Assembly: GCA_000238815.2 (NCBI GenBank)
Contig: AFXB01000001.1
Coordinates: 1 to 64,000, forward strand
Direction of reading: 5' to 3'
DNA length: 64,000 nt
Source of the DNA: SAR116 cluster alpha proteobacterium HIMB100
GTDB lineage: Bacteria > Pseudomonadota > Alphaproteobacteria > Puniceispirillales > Puniceispirillaceae
The translations under genes and the position numbers were made by a program. Positions 28,003 through 36,738 of the stretch are shown piece after piece. The stretch's first letter is position 1, and each line of letters opens with the position of its first letter. The notes beneath the pieces are model-generated. The model saw only the letters and a program-made list of their open reading frames with translations, did not search any database and was not told the DNA's origin.

Positions 28003-29136
28003 ATGGCTGACCACACCCCCCAGAAAACAAGGGACTGGCTGGCCACTGCAGGGGCAGCTGAAGGCTTTGATATCTGTGCCGTCACCACAGCGGATCTGCC
28101 CTCATCTGTTGCCGCCGGGCTGGATGACTATATCGGGGCTGGGCATCATGGGGATATGGGCTGGCTGGCCGAAACCCGGGACAGGCGCATCACCCCGTCT
28201 GCGATGTGGCCGGACGCCCGCAGCGCGGTGATTTTCGGCTGTAATTACGGACCTGATCATGATCCGATGGAAAATCTGGATGCGGCCTCATCTGCCAATA
28301 TTTCTGTTTATGCCCGCGGGCGTGATTATCATGATGTGCTGAAAGGCCGCCTGAAACAGCTGGCTGGCCGTCTGGCGGCACGTACTGGCTGGCAGGTCAA
28401 AATATTTGTGGATACAGCCCCTTTGATGGAAAAGCCGCTGGCTGCCCGGGCGGGGCTGGGCTGGCAGGGCAAACATACCAATCTGGTGTCACGCCGTTAT
28501 GGCTCCTGGCTGTTTTTAGGCACCATTTTAACAGACGGGCTGCTGCCAGCGGATACGCCTGCATCTGATTTCTGCGGGTCATGCACATCTTGTCTTGATA
28601 TTTGTCCGACAGACGCCTTTCCTGCCCCGTATCAGCTGGATGCACGGCGCTGTATTTCCTATCTCACCATTGAATTTGACGGGCATATCCCGCGTGAATT
28701 CAGAACGGCCACGGGCAACCGGGTATTTGGCTGTGATGATTGTCTTGCGGTCTGCCCGTGGAATAAATTTGCCAGCGCCTCTGCGGATCTGAAACTGGCC
28801 GCCCAGGATGGGCGCAGCCTGCCGTCATTACAGGATATGCTCAGCCTTGATGAGCCTGCGTTCAGGCAATATTTTTCGGCCTCTCCTGTAAAACGGACAG
28901 GCTATATCCGCTTTATGCGCAATTGCCTGATTGCAGCCGGTAATGCGGGCGATGCGGCGCTTATCGGTGTGATCAGGCCCTATCTTGATCATAAAGATGC
29001 CCGCCTGCGGGCAATGGCGGTCTGGGGCTTATCGCATTATATGAACCGGTGCGAGCTGGCCGCCCTTTATCCTGCCGGTGAAACAGATGAAACGGTCAGG
29101 GCAGAATGGCAAACCGCCCTCAATCAGACTGACTGA
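28003..29136 (+). CDS. queG: epoxyqueuosine reductase QueG
   Basis: 377 residues from the ATG at 28003, 4 bases after the tgt stop. It reduces epoxyqueuosine to queuosine with cobalamin and two [4Fe-4S] clusters; the cluster Cys are in CGSCTSCLDICPTDAF and CDDCLAVCPWN. A C-terminal HEAT-like segment (LDHKDARLRAMAVWGLSHY) contacts tRNA. Its presence implies the cell makes queuosine and takes up or makes cobalamin. Confidence 0.94.
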   Translation: MADHTPQKTRDWLATAGAAEGFDICAVTTADLPSSVAAGLDDYIGAGHHGDMGWLAETRDRRITPSAMWPDARSAVIFGCNYGPDHDPMENLDAASSANISVYARGRDYHDVLKGRLKQLAGRLAARTGWQVKIFVDTAPLMEKPLAARAGLGWQGKHTNLVSRRYGSWLFLGTILTDGLLPADTPASDFCGSCTSCLDICPTDAFPAPYQLDARRCISYLTIEFDGHIPREFRTATGNRVFGCDDCLAVCPWNKFASASADLKLAAQDGRSLPSLQDMLSLDEPAFRQYFSASPVKRTGYIRFMRNCLIAAGNAGDAALIGVIRPYLDHKDARLRAMAVWGLSHYMNRCELAALYPAGETDETVRAEWQTALNQTD

Positions 29137-29142
29137 GGGCGG
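29114..29142 (-). terminator. hairpin at the convergent queG/amt ends
   Basis: CCGCCCTCA pairs perfectly with TGAGGGCGG across 11 bases, overlapping the queG stop. On the minus strand it lies 36 bases after the amt stop and is followed by TTTGCC, a short T-run. It may end amt transcripts or act on both strands. Confidence 0.5.
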
Positions 29143-29177
29143 CAGAACAAGTCAAAAAATCAGGTGCCAACAGGCCT

Positions 29178-30458
29178 TTAATTGGAATGATAGCCGCGCT
29201 CACCATGTTGCGAGAGATCAAGGCCTTCCAGCTCTGCATCTTCATCCACGCGAAGCCCGCCAAACATGGCCGCAAGTTTCAGGATGATATAGCTGGCAAC
29301 AGCTGTCCAGAGGACCGTAATCACCACTGACTGGGCCTGAACCATAAACTGGCTGCCGACAGTCATGCCCTCTGCCAGCCCCATGCCGGAGAACGTGTCT
29401 GTGGCCAGAACCGCAACCAGCAAAGAGCCCAGAATACCGCCGACACCATGGACGGCGAACACATCCAGACTGTCATCAATGCCCATTTTGTTGCGGATGA
29501 CATCGACCGCCACATAACAGATATAACCGCCGGCAAGACCTAAAATAATACCACCGGGAACGCCGATGAAGCCTGACGCTGGTGTGACTGTGGCCAGGCC
29601 CGCCACCATACCTGTTGCGATGCCGACAACAGACGGCCGGCCGAATTTCTTCCATTCGATCACCATCCACACCAGCGAGGCAACCGCAGCCGAAATATGG
29701 GTGACCAGCAAAGCCATTGCCGCGTTCTGACCGGCGGCCAGGGCTGAACCACCATTAAAGCCGAACCAGCCGACCCACAGCATGCAGGCCCCGATCATTG
29801 TCAGGATTGGACTGTGTGGTGGCTGTGTTGACGGAAAGTTGCGGCGTCTGCCAATAACAAGGGCAGCCACAATCGCCGCTGTGCCAGCAGTGGCATGTAC
29901 CACAATCCCGCCGGCGAAATCCATCACGCCCCATCCGGCCATAATGCCGCCGCCCCAGACCCAGTGTGTGACCGGCGCATAGACCGCCAGAAGCCACAGG
30001 CCAGAGAAAATCAGCACAGCTGAAAATTTAATCCGCTCGACATAGGCCCCAATAATCAGGGCTGGTGTGATCACTGCAAAGGTCATCTGAAATGCGGCAA
30101 ACAGGCTTTCTGGAATCGTCCCTGATTCAGATGTGACGGTCACCGCCCCCATAAACAGATTGGACAAATCACCAAACCAGGCCCCGTCACCGGAAAAGGC
30201 CAGTGAATAACCGGCCACCACCCATAATACAGACATCAGACACGCCACGGCAAAATGATGCATCAGCACAGACACAATATTCTTGGACTGGACCAGCCCG
30301 GCATAAAACAATGCCAGTCCGGGCAGGGTCATAAATAACACCAGCGCGGTGGCGGTCAAAATCCAAGCTGTATCGCCGCTGTCAACAGCAGCAAACGCGG
30401 CTGTCGGCGTCAGCATCGCGAAGGACACAGCCAACAGCTGAGATAAAAAACGCGGCAT
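29178..30458 (-). CDS. amt: ammonium transporter Amt
   Basis: 426 residues from the ATG at 30458, with GGGGAG 10 bases upstream; a TTG three codons earlier is too close to that site. A signal-like N-terminus and eleven helices fit AmtB. Pore and gating residues are in GFNGGSALAAGQNAAMALLVTHIS (first pore His) and DVFAVHGVGGILGSLL (second). No glnK gene is adjacent, which is unusual because amtB-glnK pairs are the rule; nitrogen control must come from elsewhere. Confidence 0.94.
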   Translation of the reverse strand: MPRFLSQLLAVSFAMLTPTAAFAAVDSGDTAWILTATALVLFMTLPGLALFYAGLVQSKNIVSVLMHHFAVACLMSVLWVVAGYSLAFSGDGAWFGDLSNLFMGAVTVTSESGTIPESLFAAFQMTFAVITPALIIGAYVERIKFSAVLIFSGLWLLAVYAPVTHWVWGGGIMAGWGVMDFAGGIVVHATAGTAAIVAALVIGRRRNFPSTQPPHSPILTMIGACMLWVGWFGFNGGSALAAGQNAAMALLVTHISAAVASLVWMVIEWKKFGRPSVVGIATGMVAGLATVTPASGFIGVPGGIILGLAGGYICYVAVDVIRNKMGIDDSLDVFAVHGVGGILGSLLVAVLATDTFSGMGLAEGMTVGSQFMVQAQSVVITVLWTAVASYIILKLAAMFGGLRVDEDAELEGLDLSQHGERGYHSN

Positions 30459-30593
30459 CGTGAACAAACTCCCCTAAACACGAACGAAAACAGATAATGC
30501 CGCGCAGCATAGACAGCAAAGCTGATTCAAAGGAACAGAAATCAAAAACACAGCGCTGAAAGAGTCATTCTGCCAAAAAAATAATCAAAATAA

Positions 30594-30626
30594 CTCAAAT
30601 ATGATGAAATATTAGACATATTTGAG
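30594..30626. promoter_or_regulatory. perfect 10-bp inverted repeat between the DMSP lyase and amt
   Basis: CTCAAATATG (30594-30603) and CATATTTGAG (30617-30626) are separated by 13 bases in AT-rich DNA. It is 37 bases downstream of the DMSP-lyase stop and about 136 bases upstream of amt. On the minus strand a T-rich stretch follows, so it could be an AT-rich terminator for the lyase or an operator for amt. Confidence 0.45.
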
Positions 30627-30662
30627 GAATATTCAGAAGGCGGCGTATGAAATGCCTATAAT

Positions 30663-31319
30663 TTAACTAGGCTGTGGGCTGGTGCTGAGGTCACCAACCC
30701 AGTTCCACAAGGCGAGTACAGCTTCATGATGGGTGGTCATGGCATGCGGCTTATTTGGCTGGTGAAACAGGGTGGCTGGCGGGGTTCGCGGCAAGGCGGG
30801 CTGATTGCCCTGGGCCCATTGACCGGTTCCGCTTAAGACATGATACCATTCTGTTGCCGGGTGATGATGGGCGGGATAAACCAGGTTCGGCCCCATTATC
30901 AACAGGCCAATTCTGATCTCCTCACTGACAATCAGGCCAGACGGGCCGATCAGCTCGGACCAGGCCTCCTGCTCAAAAAAATGGTCTTCAAAATGGCCCC
31001 GGTAAGTTTCTGTGATCTGCCATTTGGCCTGAGCAGCAAAGCGCGATAACAGGCCGCGCAGATCGCTCGGACAGGTCAGCGCATCTGCCAGCGCTTGGTC
31101 AACATAACGTGCGGCTGGCTTATTTTGTTTCTGATAGGCGGGGTTCAGCCGTCTGGCCGTTGTCTGGATGTGGCTTAACGCACTCAATATATGGGATTTA
31201 TGGGCAATAAAACGCTCCCCCGACAGCTGCCAACAGGCTATTGGGCTAGCATAAAAGGCCAACAAGGCCTCACATATGGCATCAATGTCTTTATCACTCA
31301 GCGGGGCAGGGCCAGACAT
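30663..31319 (-). CDS. dddL: DMSP lyase, DddL/DMSP_lyase cupin family
   Basis: 218 residues from the ATG at 31319, which has AAGGA 4-5 bases upstream; in-frame ATGs at 31331-31334 are alternatives. The C-terminal cupin carries H151-x-H153-x3-E157-x-Y159 and H192 (in NKPHAM), matching the metal-binding and catalytic set of DddL/DddQ/DddW lyases. These split dimethylsulfoniopropionate into DMS and acrylate. The long N-terminal helical region points to DddL rather than the smaller DddW. No dddT/betaine transporter or acrylate genes are adjacent. Confidence 0.75.
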   Translation of the reverse strand: MSGPAPLSDKDIDAICEALLAFYASPIACWQLSGERFIAHKSHILSALSHIQTTARRLNPAYQKQNKPAARYVDQALADALTCPSDLRGLLSRFAAQAKWQITETYRGHFEDHFFEQEAWSELIGPSGLIVSEEIRIGLLIMGPNLVYPAHHHPATEWYHVLSGTGQWAQGNQPALPRTPPATLFHQPNKPHAMTTHHEAVLALWNWVGDLSTSPQPS

Positions 31320-31458
31320 TTTTTCCTTCATCATCGCCAAGGGCTGGTCTGGTAAGACAGCTTCTGCCAGACTGGACTGGCTACCAGCCTATCATGATTA
31401 AAGCTTTGCCCGAAATAAAATCGCTGACCAGCTTATCCCACAGAAAGGTTCCGATCAG

Positions 31459-32400
31459 GTGACAAATTTTTTCACACATCATCCCAGCGCAGGCGCCCAC
31501 CAGACCCCAAATGGTCATCCTGAACAACAGGCGCGTTACCGCGCAGTAATGACGGCCTGTCAGCCTCATATTGACCAGCACTGGCACACAGAACTGGCTC
31601 CTGAAGCCAGCTATGAACAGCTCTGCTCTGTCCATACACCGACCTATATTGACGGCATATTGTCTGAATTGGCTCCGGCGGGCCTGTCCGCACAGACGCT
31701 GCATCAAATTGACGCCGATACCTATGCCGGACCAGACAGCCTAGAGGCCGCCTTGCGCGGGGCAGGCGGGGCCTGTTATCTGGTTGATCGTGTGATGACA
31801 GAAGGGGGCAAGGGCTTTTCGGCGATGCGCCCGCCAGGTCATCATGCAGAACCGGATCGGGCGATGGGGTTTTGCCTGTTTTCGTCTGCCGCAATTGCAG
31901 CACGTCATGCTCAGCTGACCTATGGTGCAGGGCGGGTTGCTGTGCTTGATTTTGATGTGCATCACGGCAATGGGACTCAGGCTGCGTTTTGGGATCAGTC
32001 AGACCTTATTTATGCCTCCAGCCACCAGATGCCGCTTTATCCGGGGACAGGCGCAGCTGACGAGGCTGGCGCTCATGGCAATATTTTTAACCTTTCCTTT
32101 GCCGCAGAGACGAGCGGGGCGGATATTCTGAAGGGTTGGCGCCAACATCTGTTGCCCGCAGTGGCAAAGACACAGCCTGATCTCATCATCATCTCTGCTG
32201 GTTTTGATGCGCATGAAGATGATCCGCTTGGCGGGCTGAATATGACCACTGCTGATTTTGCCGCGCTGACAGCAGATATTGCGGGGCTGGCGGCGGATTG
32301 CTGTGACGGGCGCCTGATTTCTGTGCTTGAAGGGGGCTATAATCTGGACGCGCTGGGCGCATCTGTCTTGGCTCATCTGTCTGTTCTGGCTGAAGCCTGA
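31459..32400 (+). CDS. histone deacetylase / acetylpolyamine amidohydrolase family protein
   Basis: 313 residues, GTG start. The zinc-hydrolase signature is complete: His pair in RPPGHHAEPDRAMGFC, zinc ligands in VAVLDFDVHHGNGTQ and ISAGFDAHEDDPLGG, and the transition-state Tyr in LEGGYNLDAL. Bacterial members deacetylate polyamines, acetoin-related proteins or small amides. The substrate is not readable. It faces the DMSP lyase divergently; nothing links the two beyond position. Confidence 0.9.
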   Translation: MTNFFTHHPSAGAHQTPNGHPEQQARYRAVMTACQPHIDQHWHTELAPEASYEQLCSVHTPTYIDGILSELAPAGLSAQTLHQIDADTYAGPDSLEAALRGAGGACYLVDRVMTEGGKGFSAMRPPGHHAEPDRAMGFCLFSSAAIAARHAQLTYGAGRVAVLDFDVHHGNGTQAAFWDQSDLIYASSHQMPLYPGTGAADEAGAHGNIFNLSFAAETSGADILKGWRQHLLPAVAKTQPDLIIISAGFDAHEDDPLGGLNMTTADFAALTADIAGLAADCCDGRLISVLEGGYNLDALGASVLAHLSVLAEA

Positions 32401-32418
32401 CAAGCGGTTTATCTATGT

Positions 32419-32850
32419 TTATCTGTTTTGTTTTGCAGCTTTAATCTGCTGTTTAAACGGCGCACATTGATACCGGCAGACAGCGATAAAATCAGCCTCT
32501 GCCTGGCCAGCCTTTTCATGCTGGCCTCGCTGCAGGTAAAACAAGCTCAGATAGCCTAACACGCGGGCTTTATTCTGGCTGACCTCCAGCGCATTCAGAT
32601 ACAGCTGCTCTGTGCGTCTGTCTGCAGCTTTGCCCAAATCAGCGGCTCTGGCCATCACCAGGGCCGCGGCAGGTGGGTTTGTGCCAGCCAGCAAAGCCTG
32701 TTCAGCCAGATACAGGGCCGTCAGATAGCGTCCATCTGCCAGCGCTGCTCTGCTGCGCCGCAAATCATCCTCACTGGCCAGGCCCGAGGGCGGGGCCAGG
32801 CTGAACAGGCCAAACCATAAACATGAAACCAAAATAAAACGACTGATCAT
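32419..32850 (-). CDS. secreted TPR/Sel1-like protein of unknown function
   Basis: About 143 residues. A signal peptide (hydrophobic core about 4-18, cleavage near GLAS/E) precedes helical repeats with TPR character: ALADGRYLTALYLAEQALL, LYLNALEVSQNKARVLGYLSLFYLQRGQHEKA. A terminal Cys pair (CRYQC) may be oxidised in the periplasm. Two to three degenerate repeats suggest a small binding adaptor. It resembles, only in style, the TPR protein at 2.1 kb. An upstream GTG at 32859 is also possible. Confidence 0.55.
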   Translation of the reverse strand: MISRFILVSCLWFGLFSLAPPSGLASEDDLRRSRAALADGRYLTALYLAEQALLAGTNPPAAALVMARAADLGKAADRRTEQLYLNALEVSQNKARVLGYLSLFYLQRGQHEKAGQAEADFIAVCRYQCAPFKQQIKAAKQNR

Positions 32851-32922
32851 ATGTCCCACAACGGCAGAAACACAGGCTTGCTTACCTGTAGGGGATCACA
32901 AATAACACATTGAGGAAAAAAT

Positions 32923-32996
32923 TGGAGCGGCTGACCAGGTTCGAACTGGCCCTAAGAGCTTGGAAGGCTCTTGTGCTACCACTACACCACAGCCGC
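32923..32996 (-). tRNA. tRNA-Gly (anticodon TCC)
   Basis: A 74-base cloverleaf on the minus strand with encoded CCA. Acceptor GCGGCTG pairs with CAGCCGC; the anticodon loop CTTCCAA gives TCC; the T arm contains TTCGAAC. It lies between the TPR-like gene and the leucine-degradation operon. Confidence 0.94.
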
Positions 32997-33054
32997 TCAA
33001 CACTGCGCACAAACAACGCCCAGTGCATTTTCTATATCACTATTTTCACAGAAA

Positions 33055-33870
33055 TCAAAGCCGTGTTGTTCTGTTCTGGTCTGTCTTCACCCAGGGTGGC
33101 GGGGTTTTGGCAAAAAAGGCAGCAATGCCGTCTTTTGCGCCATCTGTGTCCCAAATTGCGGCCAGCGCATCTATGGCGGCGTCATTCTGCGCAGTATGTC
33201 CAGGGGTTTGGCTGAAATGCGCGATAAGGGCTTTGGCCGCGGCCATGGCTTCTGGTCCGGCTTTCAGCGCCGCCTCTATCTCCGCTTCCACCGCTTCATC
33301 CAGCCGGTCTAGTGCCACCGCCCCTGCGATCAGACCATAGCGCAGGGCATCTTCGCTGGTAAATAATTTTGCTGTGATAAATAACCGCCTCAGCCCCGCT
33401 TCACCCAGGCGTCGCCAAACAAACGGGCCGATTGTGGCGGGAATTAACCCCAGCCGTGTCTCAGAAAAGCAAAATTTTGCCTCGGCTGAGCTCAGCACGA
33501 TATCTGCAGCACTCATCAGCCCCAGCCCGCCGCCAAAACTATTGCCCTGAACGCGCATAATCACCGGTTTGGGCACACTATTCAGGGCGGCCAGCATATC
33601 TGACAAGGTTTTGGCTTCTTTGCGGCGTCCGGCGGCGTCTTTTTGCTGTTGGTCCTGCATCCAGCGCAAATCGCCGCCTGCACAGAAAACAGGCCCGTCA
33701 GACCCGATAACCACCACACGAACCGCATCATCCCGGCCTAACTGCAGCGCCGCTTCATGCAGCTCTGCAATCATCTCGGCATTCAGCGCGTGATGTTTGT
33801 CCGGCCGGTTCAGCCATAACCGCGCCACACCGCGCAGATCAGTATCAATTTGCACTGTTCTAAATTTCAT
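33055..33870 (-). CDS. liuC: methylglutaconyl-CoA hydratase (enoyl-CoA hydratase family)
   Basis: 271 residues from the ATG at 33870, whose ATGA overlaps the HMG-CoA lyase stop. The crotonase oxyanion hole is in SDGPVFCAGGDL and the catalytic Glu lies in AKFCFSETRLGLIPATIGPF. Final member of a five-gene leucine/isovalerate operon, which points to hydration of 3-methylglutaconyl-CoA rather than general beta-oxidation. By sequence alone it could be another crotonase. Confidence 0.88.
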   Translation of the reverse strand: MKFRTVQIDTDLRGVARLWLNRPDKHHALNAEMIAELHEAALQLGRDDAVRVVVIGSDGPVFCAGGDLRWMQDQQQKDAAGRRKEAKTLSDMLAALNSVPKPVIMRVQGNSFGGGLGLMSAADIVLSSAEAKFCFSETRLGLIPATIGPFVWRRLGEAGLRRLFITAKLFTSEDALRYGLIAGAVALDRLDEAVEAEIEAALKAGPEAMAAAKALIAHFSQTPGHTAQNDAAIDALAAIWDTDGAKDGIAAFFAKTPPPWVKTDQNRTTRL

Positions 33871-34733
33871 CTGCATTCTACCTTATTCAGCCCCATAGCG
33901 GTGACAATCTGTTCTGCATCTGTCAGCTTGTCGCGGTCCAGGCCTGTTTGCCAGTCCGCCTCAGCCAGCGCGTCATGCAGGGCCTTTGTGTTCACATTGC
34001 CTTTTGCCCCGGGCGCATACGGACAGCCGCCCAGGCCGGAAATCGCCGAATCAAACCGCCTCAGCCCATAGTCAAGAGCATGCATAACATTGGCGATCGC
34101 CTGATGATTAGTATCATGAAAATGGCCTGCCAGCCTGTCTGCAGGCAGCTCTGCACACAGCCTGTCTAACAGGCTGCACACGGTGTCTGCTGTGCCCTGG
34201 CCTGTGGTATCCCCCAGCGAGACTTCATAACAGCCCATCGCCAAAAGCGCTTCTGCCAGCCTCAGTACCGGTTCTGGGGCAACCGCCCCTTCATAAGGGC
34301 AATGGACCACGACTGAAATATAGCCTCTGACCTGCACACCTGCGGCCAGCGCGTCAGCGACCACAGGCCGGAACCGATCCAGGCTTTCTGCTACAGAACA
34401 ATTGATATTATGCTGGCTGAACCCTTCTGTTGCGGCCCCAAACACGGCGATCTCATCTATCCCTGCAGCCAGCGCGTCATCCAGCCCTCTTTTGTTCGGC
34501 GTCAGCACGATATAGCGCACGTCTTCTTTCCGCTGAATACCGGCCATCACCTCTGCTGCATCACCTAATTGCGGAACCCATTTGGGCGAGACAAAGCTGG
34601 TCGCTTCAATCAGGCTGAAACCAGCTTCAGACAGGCTGTCCACCAGCTTTATTTTCTGTGCTGTCGGGATCAGGCTCTTTTCATTCTGCAGCCCGTCTCT
34701 GGGGCCCACTTCGACCAGCTCAACTCTGCTCAT
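33867..34733 (-). CDS. liuE: hydroxymethylglutaryl-CoA lyase
   Basis: 288 residues; a TIM barrel that splits HMG-CoA into acetoacetate and acetyl-CoA. VEVGPRDGLQNEK begins the metal site, and the active-site Cys loop ISGLGGCPYAPGAKGNVNT is the family signature. It follows the carboxylase alpha gene by 6 bases and overlaps the hydratase gene. Confidence 0.94.
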   Translation of the reverse strand: MSRVELVEVGPRDGLQNEKSLIPTAQKIKLVDSLSEAGFSLIEATSFVSPKWVPQLGDAAEVMAGIQRKEDVRYIVLTPNKRGLDDALAAGIDEIAVFGAATEGFSQHNINCSVAESLDRFRPVVADALAAGVQVRGYISVVVHCPYEGAVAPEPVLRLAEALLAMGCYEVSLGDTTGQGTADTVCSLLDRLCAELPADRLAGHFHDTNHQAIANVMHALDYGLRRFDSAISGLGGCPYAPGAKGNVNTKALHDALAEADWQTGLDRDKLTDAEQIVTAMGLNKVECR

Positions 34734-34739
34734 GATGCA

Positions 34740-36713
34740 TCATCCCTCATCTTCAGGGGTCAGGCGGCATAATATCTGACCGGCACTGACCGCATCTCCG
34801 GCCTGTACCGGAATATCGTCAATCTGGCCAGCGACCGGGGCCAGGATGGGCTGTTCCATTTTCATGGCCTCCAGTATCATCAGCCTGTCTCCTGCCGCCA
34901 CCTGATCACCATCTTTCACCGAAATCTGGCTGATGGTTGCGCTCATCACTGCACAGACAACCCCGTCTGACTGCTCCTGGCTGTCAGATTTTGTGCTGTC
35001 AGCCAAATCAAAGAGCCAGCCGGTCTGTCTGTCACTGACCCAGATGGTATGGCCCTGGCTGACAGAAATCAGCTCAACACATCCATCAGGCCCGGTTAAT
35101 GTCCAGCCGGTAAGGGGGGCATCAGCACATCTTACAACGTCAAAATGAATGCGCCGCCCGTCTGTCTCCAGCTCGATATGTCCTGCCTCATATATATACA
35201 GGCTCACCCGCTGCAGCCCGGCTGCAGACTGCACCAGCAAGGGCAGATGTCCTGGTCCCCATTGCCGCCAGCCAGAAAGGGGGGCGTTAGCTGGTATTTG
35301 GCTGAGGCAGGCTGTTGCCAGCACGGCATCAGGCGGCGGGCCATCTTCTGTCAGCTCATCCAGATGCTGGTCCAGAAAGGCTGTTGTCAACTCGCCTGCA
35401 CGGACCACCTGATGACGGCACAGCCGGGCCAGAAACCCCAGATTGCTGGTCAGCCCCATCAGACAGGTCCGGCCCAGCGCTGCGCCCAGACGCGTCAGCG
35501 CTTCATCTCTGTGCGCAGCTGTGACGATCAGCTTGGCCACCATCGGATCATAATAGCCTGACACCTCATCTCCGGCTTCAACGCCTGTATCTGCCCTGAC
35601 CCCTTTTAAAGCCGGAAAGATCAGCTGGTCAATCCGGCCCGGGCTGGGCAGAAAACCATGCGCCGGATCTTCTGCATAGATACGTGCTTCTATGGCATGG
35701 CCCTTCAGCTGGATATCCTGCTGGCGCAGGCTCAACGCCTCGCCGGCGGCAATGCGCAACTGCCAGTCGACCAGATCAAGTCCGGTGACCTGTTCAGTGA
35801 CCGGATGTTCAACCTGCAGACGGGTATTCATCTCCATAAACCAGAAACCATCTGTTCGCAAAGCGCCGCTGCCATCTGCAATAAACTCAACTGTTCCGGC
35901 CCCTTCATAGCCAATCGCATGTGCAGCGGTGACAGCGGCATCTGTCATTGCGGCACGGACCTCATCTGGCATATTCGGGGCCGGGGCTTCTTCAATAATT
36001 TTCTGATGCCGTCTCTGCACCGAACAGTCTCGTTCAAACAGATGCAGATGGGTGCCCTGGCGGTCAGACAGCAGCTGCACTTCAATATGGCGGGGGGCAG
36101 TGATGTATTTTTCAATGATCACATGCCCGTCACCAAAGGCGGCAATGGCCTCACGTACTGCACTCATCAGAAGCTCAGCAAATCTGTCTTCGGTGTCCAC
36201 TTTCCGCATGCCTTTGCCGCCGCCACCGGCCCGCGCCTTGATCAGCACCGGATAGCCGATATCTGCGGCCTTTCTGGCCAGCACATCCGGGCTTTGGTCA
36301 GCACCGTCATAGCCAGGGACAACCGGAACACCTGCCGCTGCCATCAGCCGCTTGGCTTCATCTTTCAGCCCCATTGCCCGCACGGCTTCTGCGGGTGGCC
36401 CGACAAAAATCAATCCTGCTGCACGGACCGCTTCGGCAAAGTCAGGGTTTTCGGATAAAAACCCATACCCTGGATGGATGGCATCAGCCCCTGTATTCAG
36501 GGCCGCATCCAGAACCGCCTTCTGGTTGAGGTATGACTGGCTGGCTTCTGCCGGACCAATACAGACCGCTTCATCTGCCAGCCGCACATGACGGGCCTGC
36601 CGGTCAGCCTCAGAACAGAGCGCAATGGTATGAATGCCGCGCTGGAGCGCCGTATCGATGATCCGACAGGCAATTTCCCCGCGATTGGCAATCAGAAGGC
36701 GCTGGATAGTCAT
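34740..36713 (-). CDS. liuD: methylcrotonoyl-CoA carboxylase, biotin-containing alpha subunit
   Basis: 657 residues from the ATG at 36713, with AAAGG 8 bases upstream. Biotin carboxylase domain (about 1-450: LIANRGEIACRI, KARAGGGGKGMRKV, FLEMNTRLQVEHPVTE-like EMNTRLQVEHP) and a C-terminal biotin-carrier domain with LEAMKMEQPI. It carboxylates biotin for transfer to 3-methylcrotonyl-CoA. Adjacent beta subunit and isovaleryl-CoA dehydrogenase set the substrate. Confidence 0.94.
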   Translation of the reverse strand: MTIQRLLIANRGEIACRIIDTALQRGIHTIALCSEADRQARHVRLADEAVCIGPAEASQSYLNQKAVLDAALNTGADAIHPGYGFLSENPDFAEAVRAAGLIFVGPPAEAVRAMGLKDEAKRLMAAAGVPVVPGYDGADQSPDVLARKAADIGYPVLIKARAGGGGKGMRKVDTEDRFAELLMSAVREAIAAFGDGHVIIEKYITAPRHIEVQLLSDRQGTHLHLFERDCSVQRRHQKIIEEAPAPNMPDEVRAAMTDAAVTAAHAIGYEGAGTVEFIADGSGALRTDGFWFMEMNTRLQVEHPVTEQVTGLDLVDWQLRIAAGEALSLRQQDIQLKGHAIEARIYAEDPAHGFLPSPGRIDQLIFPALKGVRADTGVEAGDEVSGYYDPMVAKLIVTAAHRDEALTRLGAALGRTCLMGLTSNLGFLARLCRHQVVRAGELTTAFLDQHLDELTEDGPPPDAVLATACLSQIPANAPLSGWRQWGPGHLPLLVQSAAGLQRVSLYIYEAGHIELETDGRRIHFDVVRCADAPLTGWTLTGPDGCVELISVSQGHTIWVSDRQTGWLFDLADSTKSDSQEQSDGVVCAVMSATISQISVKDGDQVAAGDRLMILEAMKMEQPILAPVAGQIDDIPVQAGDAVSAGQILCRLTPEDEG

Positions 36714-36738
36714 GTGTTTCACCTTTACTGAACCGTCT

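Noticed and set aside
30459-30662. riboswitch or PII-related leader upstream of amt
   Set aside because: Only one simple inverted repeat is seen; no known riboswitch core could be recognised in the AT-rich gap.
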